Below are positions 54,101-60,687 of a DNA stretch of 64,000 bases, one piece after another. A program made the translations under genes and the position numbers. The stretch covers positions 1,576,833-1,640,832 of the forward strand of contig NZ_UWPD01000001.1 of the NCBI RefSeq assembly GCF_900604965.1. Reading direction: 5' to 3'. Position 1 is the first letter of the stretch, and each line of letters opens with the position of its first letter. The notes beneath the pieces were generated by a model. The model searched no databases and was not told the DNA's origin. It worked only from the letters and a program-made list of their open reading frames with translations. The DNA comes from Gordonibacter sp. Marseille-P4307. Lineage in GTDB: Bacteria > Actinomycetota > Coriobacteriia > Coriobacteriales > Eggerthellaceae.

Positions 54101-56295
54101 TCCTTCACCATGGGAACCGCCGCAACGTCGGCAGGGATCACATGGAGCGTAGCATTCTGGTATTCGAACCGGTAGTTATCTGCGCTGCCACCCGAAACCA
54201 CAATGGGACACGTATCCCCCGCCTTCAGAGACGAGAACTCCACCCCGTCTTTCAGCGCGGCCGCAGGTGCCACGTACCCTGCAGCGTTTCCCGCATTCTC
54301 TTCTCCCACAAAACCGGAGACGCTAACCGAAAACGTCGGCTCCTCACCTTCATGCACGTATACATCGGAAACCGTCGCCTTCAACGGGGCGGGCGCGATA
54401 TTCCAGGTGTACTTTTTTGGCTCCTTGGTCTTATCGGGCCAGTACCCATCGGCGTACCCGAACGTCTCCGAAACACTCAGAAGCGCTTCGTAAGAGCCTA
54501 CGTTCTTGTGCTCACGCGCATTGAGCGTCAAAAACGGCCCCTTTGAAAAATCATCCCATGGTTGGACGAATATTTTAGTTGACGGAAACGGTGTGCCGTC
54601 GGCACGCTTGAGACCGATCTGGTTCTTGCCGTTGTATACGCAATCGAAGGCGACCGGCATACGCCGGGGTGCAAGGGACACATGGCAGAACGCCTGGGTT
54701 GTCACCTCGTAGTTCGCAGTGCTCGCATCGGTGCCCGCAAGCTTTCCCACATACTTTTTCGGGGCAAGCTGATCCACCTTGTCGCCTTGGAGCATATCGC
54801 CGTAGGCGAGGTATTCCACGCCGTCCCAGGACTCGAACGTTTTCGTTTCAAGCCCGGCAACCGTATCGGGGCCCTCTCCTTCAACGAAACCCTCGTACGA
54901 GAATCCGGCGTTCACCGTCTCAGCGCTCGGCATGAGAGCGGCCGTCGCGGATATAGGCTCCTGGCAAGCCACCACCGTCTCGAACTTCTTCACAAGCTTC
55001 GCTTTGTGGATCTCCCACGACACCGCGCGCTCGGCGGTGGTGCCGTCGAGCCAGGTGTATCCTGCTTTCGGCTTCAGAGTGGCCTCGTAGCTGCCTGCGT
55101 CCCGGGCGAACGCAGTACCGCCTACCACATCCACACGTTCTTCTTCGAACGCGACGCCCTTTTGCTGCTTGCCGTTATACGTTAAATCGTTGGCCACTGG
55201 GTCGTTCGCGTACATGTCCTTCACGGTCACCTGGGAAAAATCTACCGTCAGGTTCATGTTCACGTGCCAAGTCTGATCGAGCAGCGTGGGATACTCGGCG
55301 CAGTTCGAAAAAACATAGCCGTGACTGCCATCAACCGTGTGCCCGCTGTCTTTGGTGAGCTTCACCGTCACCATGCTTATGCGGCTTTCATACGCAGGTT
55401 TGGGTACCGTACCGCCCGGACCGTAGGGCCCGTAGCGTCCTGCGCGCCTTTTCACGCTGAGCACCTCGATGCCGTCGCCGCTGCCGATTTCCTGCAACGT
55501 GAACACAGGGTTGCGAATGGGAATAGTGAGCACCAGCGAATCGTCATCGCCCACCGTCAACGTAGCGTTGTTCTTCACATGGAAGATAGGCACCCCGCCG
55601 TTTACCTGAGAGGGATCGTTGTCCTCCACGATGGAGACCGGGTTGTTCGGGTTGGTCATGTACGCCTGAATGGAAGTGTTGAACGGATTCTGAGATGCAG
55701 GAATGAACACGTTGGCCGTCACCGTGTAGACGCCAGGCGCGTACTGGCCCAGCTTCACCGGCTCGTTCGGGTTATCAGCATCGTAGCGCGCACCCGCCGA
55801 CGCGCTTTCCATCAATCGCAGGCTGTGCGCACGAGCGCTCTCGGAAGCATCCTCGGCTTCGTCTTCCGACTTGTCGGAAGACCGATCGCTATCAGGTTTT
55901 TTCGTTTGAGGACTTTCGGATGGAATGAGAGCCGTCTCCCCTTCCACCTTGTCCGCAGCCGATGTCCCGGAGTTACCCCTCGAGTCTCTTCCCGCAAAAT
56001 CGCTCGGATTAGCAGGGTTGTGCTTATCGACGCCCGCTGCACCTTCATCTACCGAGTCAACAGAACCCGAAGCGGAGGGATCGGACTGAGCCGACCCCTC
56101 CGATTTCAACTCTTCCGCTGACGAAGAGTCCTCGATCGATGATGGGTACTGAACGGCGCTCGAAGCCACCCCCGATACCGAACCTGCAGCATCATGGGCA
56201 AACGCCGGCGCGGGAACAAGCGAGGCAACCAACGTCGCCGCACAGGCTATAGAAAGAACCTTGCGCAGAATCGCGCTCTTCGCCAGCGTTTTCAT
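51199..56295 (-). CDS. Giant surface protein with NEAT-like and MBG repeats, C-terminal membrane anchor
   Basis: 1698 residues. Signal peptide 1-33 (LSIACAATLVASLVPAPAFA); Ser/Asp-rich linker (40-175); NEAT-like domain 1 (183-358: APGVYTVTANVFIP, AYMTNPNNP, LTIPIRNPVFTLQEI, NCAEY, LTVDFS); five MBG-type repeat pairs (about 370-1222), each with Y[TN]G...Q.G, DAG.Y, W.IA.APL and VSGF...NYxFxY; NEAT-like domain 2 (about 1223-1395); Pro-Glu-Gly-Pro linker; domain 3 (about 1453-1588); helical stalk; one membrane helix (1673-1692) and RRRG. No LPXTG. Its ATG 56295 overlaps the upstream gene's TAA. It may bind haem, metal or host glycan. Confidence 0.75.
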   Translation of the reverse strand: MKTLAKSAILRKVLSIACAATLVASLVPAPAFAHDAAGSVSGVASSAVQYPSSIEDSSSAEELKSEGSAQSDPSASGSVDSVDEGAAGVDKHNPANPSDFAGRDSRGNSGTSAADKVEGETALIPSESPQTKKPDSDRSSDKSEDEAEDASESARAHSLRLMESASAGARYDADNPNEPVKLGQYAPGVYTVTANVFIPASQNPFNTSIQAYMTNPNNPVSIVEDNDPSQVNGGVPIFHVKNNATLTVGDDDSLVLTIPIRNPVFTLQEIGSGDGIEVLSVKRRAGRYGPYGPGGTVPKPAYESRISMVTVKLTKDSGHTVDGSHGYVFSNCAEYPTLLDQTWHVNMNLTVDFSQVTVKDMYANDPVANDLTYNGKQQKGVAFEEERVDVVGGTAFARDAGSYEATLKPKAGYTWLDGTTAERAVSWEIHKAKLVKKFETVVACQEPISATAALMPSAETVNAGFSYEGFVEGEGPDTVAGLETKTFESWDGVEYLAYGDMLQGDKVDQLAPKKYVGKLAGTDASTANYEVTTQAFCHVSLAPRRMPVAFDCVYNGKNQIGLKRADGTPFPSTKIFVQPWDDFSKGPFLTLNAREHKNVGSYEALLSVSETFGYADGYWPDKTKEPKKYTWNIAPAPLKATVSDVYVHEGEEPTFSVSVSGFVGEENAGNAAGYVAPAAALKDGVEFSSLKAGDTCPIVVSGGSADNYRFEYQNATLHVIPADVAAVPMVKEGLAYTGLAQTGVIATHGCTVQNATARDAGTYLAIATLDAGYASWSDGSTDRTRSFEWSIAKAPLVAKYLNETVSRADIQKKADWPEFRVTVEGFVNGESPENGTVADYVAPELYETKRGKPTEKKASEWVPDSFVQSHFIPQGGSARNYEFKKYVGGELWLIGDASGLYRAALPIVYPGLEYTGSAQTGVKARTGSKVVAQGQAVDAGTYKATVVLDDGRTGWFVSKDSWYGENPAPLSDARVITAQWSIAPAPLVAKAKDVTITYGDAVKLEAEVTGFKAADTAENSADYVAPEVSLPRGVTADTLEPGKTYPLSVSGGSAKNYRFAHYEPGTLTVLPKGSVADPSVATGLVYTGKEQRGVQENAAWTLSGATAVDAGQHTTVVTLKEGYTWADKTKGRIKTVSWSIAPAQLTARYAGESVAVGVDPALKVDVTGFVDGESAQSARDYVAPRVVAPSALEAGKSYDLLPSGGTAANYAFAYVGGVLKVGAFKPGTYTITANLKMPGEYNPLIPGLSVYPNNPNNPFGPTIDENDPAEVKDAIPKDPLSMNAKLVVTPAGERHLVLPIKNPIFTTQSLGTCADLPDVRTERVKPTAGGGRFSGSYGAKSDRIHKMIARLTDSKVSGSHTYSFKDSLLYAVPLNKELAPTGEVALELTVDYDSMKWESSEAGVPQFGGGSVPDPNPEPGPGPSPDPIPEPEPGPGPSPDPIPEPQPRPTPSHIAAGTYTVSANIWVNKETSGLPLQPHFTNASFPPMNPVADNATLRVDSEGRARVTVPIVIQSKIMQVRSISGLPVVSSSSENGGLTSVTIDLGVLSSADTVVRRSCTASVYLGDLASTIIGGERSRTWACTFQMNFSGLPSSGGGTVPEAVRAILAAQGADGKARDAVAKAEEAKDAALKALDGKDAKSASSGALSGLAKSDTGQGDESSQGAFGIHPAALAAGALGVVAAVIVGWYLLYWRRRG

Positions 56296-56924
56296 TACGC
56301 GCGCACCGCCGTCGAGAAGTCGACCGTCAACGTTGCGGTCCAATACAGATAACCCGGAACGAGCAGACTCATCGGAAACGGCGGGTTCTTATAAGCGGCG
56401 TACTCCTCGCATGCACCCAGTTCGTACGTTCCATTCGTGTCAGCGAGGTTGAACGTGATCTCAGTAATGCGCGTGAGGGAGTTTCCTTTCGTATCATTGT
56501 ATTCCGCCGTTTTCGTCTTCGTTCCGGCAATCGAAGCTGCCGATCCGTTCTCGGCGGAGATCAGCATGAAGCACTCGTTGATCAGCGGCACGGTCACCGT
56601 CGCCACGCCGCCAACAACCGTCATCTGGGCGTTAAGCTCCGTGTTTGGAAACTCGGGTATTCCGTTCCCGTCATTGGGGTCGGTCGGATTAGTGAAGTAC
56701 GCATTCTTCTTGATGAGCACCAGGTTCTTGCTGATAAACAAATTCGCGTTCACCTTGTAGGTGCCGTCAGCCAGATTACCCGCCGCATACGCTCGGGGCA
56801 GAGCGAAGGCGCCTTCGGCATCGAGAGCTGCAGGCACCGCACTGGCGACCGCCACCGCAGCGGTGGTGCCGCCGACCAGCTTCAGAAAATCGCGACGGGA
56901 AACGGAGCGTTGCTGTTGAGACAT
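56295..56924 (-). CDS. Tat-exported single NEAT-like domain protein
   Basis: 209 residues: Tat signal RRDFLKLVGG (10-19) and a hydrophobic stretch to about 48, then one domain of about 155 residues with DGTYKVNANLFI, KKNAYFTNPTDP, AQMTVVGGVATVTVPLIN, ITEITFNLADTNGTYEL, GACEEYAAY and WTATLTVDFS. This order (GTYxV strand, TVxxGxxxVTVPL, then aromatic-rich end and TVDFS) matches the three domains of the downstream giant protein and resembles NEAT haem-binding domains, but I cannot prove family membership. ATG 56924 has AAAGGGGA. It is released or wall-bound, not lipid-anchored. Confidence 0.72.
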   Translation of the reverse strand: MSQQQRSVSRRDFLKLVGGTTAAVAVASAVPAALDAEGAFALPRAYAAGNLADGTYKVNANLFISKNLVLIKKNAYFTNPTDPNDGNGIPEFPNTELNAQMTVVGGVATVTVPLINECFMLISAENGSAASIAGTKTKTAEYNDTKGNSLTRITEITFNLADTNGTYELGACEEYAAYKNPPFPMSLLVPGYLYWTATLTVDFSTAVRA

Positions 56925-56947
56925 GACGATCCCCTTTCGTGTTCAGC

Positions 56948-56968
56948 GTCTAATCAAGTTAATTAGAC
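56948..56968. promoter_or_regulatory. Palindromic operator candidate upstream of the surface-protein operon
   Basis: GTCTAAT (56948-56954) and ATTAGAC (56962-56968) form a 7-7-7 dyad, 24 bases upstream of the Tat-protein ATG. The layout resembles metalloregulator boxes (DtxR- or Fur-type) but is not a match to either consensus. Confidence 0.45.
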
Positions 56969-57121
56969 ACAGCTAACAAACGCTTCCTTTGTATCATGGC
57001 GGAAAAACCCGCGTTGTTGCCACGATCACATCCCAGCGATTTTTTTAAAAAAAATTTTCAGTTCTTTTGTCAGGTTCCCTTAGCTGCCGCCGTTTCCCCG
57101 AACCGAAACTGCCTATTCCAT
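56969..57121. other. AT-rich leader upstream of the surface-protein operon
   Basis: Between the operator and the nrfH terminator (the whole gap to nrfH is 56925-57252). Contains T7 and A8 tracts near 57040-57060 and no open frame with a ribosome-binding site; the operon promoter is expected here. Confidence 0.4.
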
Positions 57122-57153
57122 AAAAAACGGGCGCTGACTTGCGTCAACGCCCG
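57122..57153 (-). terminator. Terminator of nrfA-nrfH
   Basis: 11-bp stem (57128-57138 with 57143-57153, one G-U pair) and TTGC loop, followed on the minus strand by six T (57122-57127), about 100 bases after the nrfH stop. Confidence 0.85.
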
Positions 57154-57252
57154 AAATCGAACATATTTTCCGCCCTGCAGGCCTTATCGGCTCGATAGTC
57201 GCAGCTGGTTCGTCAGCGGCGGCATCGTCGCTCGAGCAACCGTTGTGCGAAA

Positions 57253-58005
57253 CTAGCTCAGCGGTGCGTGCGTATTGGCCTTTGCGTCGGCCAGGATGCG
57301 ATCTCCTTCGGCCTTGGTCACCCAACCAGACGGCATCGAGACGCCTTCATGCTGATGGCAACCCGTGCACATCATCACGCTCGCACGGTGGCCCTTGTGG
57401 CACTCTCCGCATTCGACCTTCAGGTTCTCATGATGCTGGGCATGAGGGTTGAAGTCCATCCACGACGTGGATTCTTCAAGCTTCTTGCGATCAACCAGCC
57501 CGTCAGAGCCGCGCAGATACGAATGGCACCCCGAGTTCACGCAGAACTGCGTTCCCTCGGTTCCCTCCCAAGCCGTCAGCTGACCGAGCGTGGGCTCGGT
57601 TTGGGGGAACTCGTACCCGCCCGTGGTCTGCTGAACCGCTTCGCTTATCTGCTGCTTGATCACGGGATGATGGCAGGCCATGCAGCGAATCTCGGGCTTG
57701 CCCGTCGCGTTGGTCTCGCGATGGCGCGTCGAAAGCAAAGCCGTGGTGTCGGACACGGCGTTGCCGTACTTGTCAACTCCGGCAACACCTTCTTCCTGAA
57801 GGTAGGTTTCCAGGTACGGGTCCATATTGTGGCAGATGGAAGCGCAGAATCCCGGAGTTTCGTGCCATTCCCAAAACCCGATGCCCACTGCGGCAACCAG
57901 CACGGCGGCTATACCGACGATCGCAAGCCGGCGGCCTCTGGGCGCCTTCTTCCGGGGAGAGGCAGCCTCGGCAGCCTCTCCCGTTTCGATCTTGTTCTCA
58001 ACCAT
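57253..58005 (-). CDS. nrfH: NrfH-like multihaem membrane cytochrome c
   Basis: 250 residues. One N-terminal helix (about 27-44, VGIAAVLVAAVGIGFWEW) and five haem-c motifs: C54-ASI-C58-H59 (CX3CH, followed by NM, Met as possible axial ligand), C108-C111-H112, C155-VNSG-C160-H161 (CX4CH), C199-C202-H203 and C213-C216-H217. NrfH oxidises menaquinol and passes electrons to NrfA; typical NrfH is about 160 residues with four haems, so this one is longer and has two non-CxxCH motifs. The ATG 58005 follows GGAGGT. Same operon as nrfA. Confidence 0.88.
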   Translation of the reverse strand: MVENKIETGEAAEAASPRKKAPRGRRLAIVGIAAVLVAAVGIGFWEWHETPGFCASICHNMDPYLETYLQEEGVAGVDKYGNAVSDTTALLSTRHRETNATGKPEIRCMACHHPVIKQQISEAVQQTTGGYEFPQTEPTLGQLTAWEGTEGTQFCVNSGCHSYLRGSDGLVDRKKLEESTSWMDFNPHAQHHENLKVECGECHKGHRASVMMCTGCHQHEGVSMPSGWVTKAEGDRILADAKANTHAPLS

Positions 58006-58020
58006 GTCGATTACCTCCGA

Positions 58021-59400
58021 TTACCGCTGATCGTGTTTCGCGTAGTACTCTTCGGAAGTTTCCTCGAACTTATAGTCTTTCTCCGGATCGTATTCGCTGA
58101 CGAACTTATCGGGCGACGACTCCTCGCCCAGAATCTTGTCGCCCTCGTCCAAAAGCGCCTCGGACTTAGCCAGAACCTCGTCGAACAGAGCCGGGTTATG
58201 GCAGCCGTTGGAGTTCTCGGCATAGGCGGAGTTCCAATAGAACGTAGACTCACGCTGAATGATGCGCAGACGGTCGAGCTGCTCGTCGGTGAGCGCGCCG
58301 GCCTTGACGGCCTTCACGAAATTCTGGACGAAGCTGGCGTTGCGCATACCGTTTTGATGGATGGCGTCGTCGTACTTCTCCATGATGGTCTTCATCTCGG
58401 ACTTGATATCCGCATGGCACTTGGAGCAATCGTTCTTGATCAGCTCTTCGTTCTGAAGCGGGCTGGTCCAGTAGTGGCTATGGTAGGCCTCGCCATCGGC
58501 GTTGGTCTTGACGGCCATGTGGCAATCGGCGCAGTCGTAACCCAGTTGAACCATGTGGTTGCCCATGCCGCCGTTGGTGTACTCGAACTCGGAGTGGCGC
58601 ACCGCGATCATCTTGGCGCCCGTCTCCGGATAGGTCCAGTCAACGTAGCCGTGCTCGTCGTACCACTTCAAAGCGTTCTCGGGCGTCATGGTGGTCACGT
58701 CGTCGTAGGGGCTGGTGGGTTCACCGGTAACCGCGTCCATCGAGTAGTCGCAGTGGCACTGGCCGCACACTTCGCTGGACAGGTGGCGCTTGCCGGCGTT
58801 ATCGCCCAGGGCACGCTTCCAGTCGGCACGCTCGATGCGCAGAGCGGAGGGGTTCTCGTTCTCGTGGCACATCGCGCACGTGATGCCGTCCTCGCACTGC
58901 TCGGCGGCCTCGAAGAAGTTCGACTTCCATGCCGACTCGCCCTGTTGGGCCACCATCTCGTGGATGTCGGGCGTCTTGCAGGCCAGGCACTGGGCTTTGG
59001 TCTTCTCGCCCACGCGACCGTTATGGGTCACGGTGTACATTGAATCGGTATGCCCGCCCGCATCATAGAAGAACTTGGCGTAACCGTACCCTTTTCCAAG
59101 CGTGACCATCTCGGGGCACCTGGTATTGCGGTTGCCGTCCTCTTCGGGCCACTCGTTCTTCTCGTTCTCGTAATACGAAGCGTACTGATCGGGATACTGA
59201 TCTTTCCACGCCTCGGTTCCGATAAGACCGAACTTGTTCTTCTGATCGACCGGCACCGCCGTGGGCGCCTTGCCCACGGGAGTCGGGTTCCCTTCATTGG
59301 CCTTCGGAGCGCATCCCATAACGCCGACGACAACCATCACCGCAACGAATGCTGCAACGGTGATTTGGAGCTTCATGCTCCTTTTCCTGCTTCCCATCAT
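58021..59400 (-). CDS. nrfA: Cytochrome c nitrite reductase NrfA (ammonia-forming)
   Basis: 459 residues. Lipoprotein signal (lipobox VVGVMGC, Cys30), so membrane-anchored on the outside. Haem motifs: CLACK at 138-142 (the active-site CxxCK), CAMCH 175-179, CGQCH 212-216, CADCH 290-294 and CSKCH 325-329. Active-site residues include YTVTH and AYHSHYWTSP (His/Tyr of the NrfA catalytic pocket). Reduces nitrite to ammonium with six electrons. ATG 59400 is chosen for the GGGGGGAGCA site. Followed after 15 bases by nrfH; unusually A precedes H. Confidence 0.96.
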   Translation of the reverse strand: MMGSRKRSMKLQITVAAFVAVMVVVGVMGCAPKANEGNPTPVGKAPTAVPVDQKNKFGLIGTEAWKDQYPDQYASYYENEKNEWPEEDGNRNTRCPEMVTLGKGYGYAKFFYDAGGHTDSMYTVTHNGRVGEKTKAQCLACKTPDIHEMVAQQGESAWKSNFFEAAEQCEDGITCAMCHENENPSALRIERADWKRALGDNAGKRHLSSEVCGQCHCDYSMDAVTGEPTSPYDDVTTMTPENALKWYDEHGYVDWTYPETGAKMIAVRHSEFEYTNGGMGNHMVQLGYDCADCHMAVKTNADGEAYHSHYWTSPLQNEELIKNDCSKCHADIKSEMKTIMEKYDDAIHQNGMRNASFVQNFVKAVKAGALTDEQLDRLRIIQRESTFYWNSAYAENSNGCHNPALFDEVLAKSEALLDEGDKILGEESSPDKFVSEYDPEKDYKFEETSEEYYAKHDQR

Positions 59401-59683
59401 TGCTCCCCCCATTCAGCAGATGTAAGGACGCTTTCATTCTACTGAACTGGAGAACCTATTAATATTGACAGGTGTATACGATTAAACGATAGATCAGCAA
59501 TAGGTTTTAACAGGTTATCTGTAAAACAGTTATTTTAGTAATCTATTCTATCGAATATATCTTTACAGACTATATTTTATACTGTATCCGAATTCTTAGC
59601 ATTCCGTTCGATTCCAAGCGCTTCAATCGACGCATCATCTTGCTGCCGGCCCAAAAAACAATCGAACATTTTTAAAAACCTTC
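59401..59683. promoter_or_regulatory. nrfA promoter region
   Basis: Minus-strand TAGAAT -10 at 59436-59441, about 30 bases upstream of the ATG, without a good -35. An inverted repeat AACCTATT (59453-59460) and AATAGGTT (59499-59506) lies just upstream, a possible activator site. The region is markedly AT-rich (to 59683), in contrast to the genes; no FNR consensus box was found. Confidence 0.45.
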
Positions 59684-59711
59684 TTGACCCCCGCTGACAT
59701 TCTGCTAAAGT
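59684..59711 (+). promoter_or_regulatory. tRNA-Ala promoter
   Basis: -35 TTGACC (59684-59689), 16-base spacer, extended -10 TGC-TAAAGT (-10 at 59706-59711), about 18 bases before the tRNA. Confidence 0.7.
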
Positions 59712-59728
59712 ATCCCTTGCACGTTTTC

Positions 59729-59804
59729 GGGGCCTTAGCTCAGCTGGGAGAGCGCATGGCTGGCAGCCATGAGGTCAGGGGTTCGATCCCCCTAGGCTCC
59801 ACCA
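59729..59804 (+). tRNA. tRNA-Ala(GGC)
   Basis: 76 bases with encoded CCA. Acceptor GGGGCCT pairs with AGGCTCC and has the G3-U70 wobble pair that marks alanine tRNAs. D arm AGCTCAGCTGGGAGAGC, anticodon stem CATGG/CCATG with loop CTGGCAG (anticodon GGC, reads GCC), T arm GGGGTTCGATCCCC. No intron. Confidence 0.97.
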
Positions 59805-60155
59805 TCATAAAGAGCGTCGGGGTATATTTCACTTGATGCTTATATATAGATCCGAGAGTCATACCGATCGGCTTTCGAATACGAGGGAACACTGATCCAA
59901 GTCAGTGTTCTTTTTTTACTGAAACTCTCTTGTTCTCACGCACCTTTATGAGCCGACGTCATTGCTGCGCGGCGATTTACCCTATACTACCTACCATCAG
60001 CCTTCCCGCGCGAGTACGCAGCGATCCTCGCCAAGCTCAAATGGCCTCTGCTGACAATAACAACGGTGTTCAGCCTGACGATCCCCTATCACACGATAGC
60101 AGTGCTGCTAACGGCCCAGTAAATAAGCAAAAGTTGAGTACACGGACAATCGCAA
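59805..60155. other. Gene-poor region after the tRNA
   Basis: About 350 bases. It holds the tRNA terminator (59887-59917) and then a stretch (59918-60155) with short open frames but no ribosome-binding sites or homology. A possible plus-strand frame 59930-60190 overlaps the hairpin and is unlikely. Confidence 0.5.
59887..59917 (+). terminator. tRNA-Ala transcript terminator
   Basis: Nine-bp stem (59887-59895 with 59902-59910), six-base loop and seven T (59911-59917). Confidence 0.93.
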
Positions 60156-60193
60156 ACTTCAGAAGGGACGCTTTCGGGCGTCCCTTCTGAAGT
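60156..60193 (+). terminator. Orphan 15-bp hairpin, terminator-like
   Basis: 15-bp perfect stem (60156-60170 with 60179-60193), 8-base loop, then a T/C-rich tail on the plus strand. It follows no gene, so it could end a small RNA made from the preceding gap, or be a remnant. Confidence 0.6.
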
Positions 60194-60295
60194 GTTCTTC
60201 CTTTTGCGCGCTTGAGCGCCTTTGAACGGAAAGGCTCGCTCTACGCACGTTCTACCGTAAAGCGAGCCTTCGCATACGCCCCAAACGCTATCAAT

Positions 60296-60338
60296 AAAAA
60301 ACCTCCGGTTCCGCAACCTATGCGGATGTAACCGAAGG
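60296..60338 (-). terminator. Terminator of the small unknown gene
   Basis: Imperfect stem (60302-60315 with 60321-60338, with a bulge) and six T on the minus strand (60296-60301). The hairpin overlaps the last codons and stop of the gene. Confidence 0.75.
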
Positions 60339-60620
60339 ATAGAACACGGCACGATCGAACACCGATGAGATGGTATCGGTTCCTCCGCCGAACGGAACGT
60401 CGAAGAAATCGAATACTGAAGAAACCAGCTCGCTGCAATCGACGTAGTGCCCCTTCTCGTTCAGCTTCGACGTATCCTGAACGCGCCAGTAACTGTCGTT
60501 CACGTCAGTGAGGTAGTAGCTTGAGCCATCGACATCCATGTACACAGAATGCTTCGCGAGCAGGTACGTCGACAGCTCCTCGAATGATACGTCAAGAGCA
60601 TCTCCGGCTTTCATTCCCAT
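60318..60620 (-). CDS. Small hypothetical protein
   Basis: 100 residues, acidic, soluble: MGMKAGDALDVSFEELS, YLLAKHSVYMDVDGSSYYLTD, YWRVQDTSKLNEKGHYVDC, SELVSSVFDFFDVPF. Aromatic-rich mixed alpha/beta; no cysteine pair, no signal. Not recognised. ATG 60620 has a clear GGAAAGGAG site and an extended -10 (TGC-TATTAT, plus-strand 60660-60668) upstream, so it is a real gene on its own promoter. Confidence 0.75.
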   Translation of the reverse strand: MGMKAGDALDVSFEELSTYLLAKHSVYMDVDGSSYYLTDVNDSYWRVQDTSKLNEKGHYVDCSELVSSVFDFFDVPFGGGTDTISSVFDRAVFYPSVTSA

Positions 60621-60659
60621 TGCGACTCCTTTCCGAACACAGCTATCCAACCTGAGGTC

Positions 60660-60668
60660 ATAATAGCA
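60660..60668 (-). promoter_or_regulatory. Promoter of the small hypothetical gene
   Basis: Minus-strand TGC-TATTAT (extended -10) 40 bases upstream of the ATG, within the spacer after the U32 stop. Confidence 0.5.
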
Positions 60669-60687
60669 AGAACGAAGGATATTCACA

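Noticed and set aside
59401..59728. FNR box (TTGAT-N4-ATCAA) upstream of nrfA
   Set aside because: No matching half-sites found on either strand, only the weaker inverted repeat.
59930..60190. Plus-strand 86-codon frame
   Set aside because: Its end overlaps the perfect hairpin, it has no ribosome-binding site and its sequence is unlike proteins.
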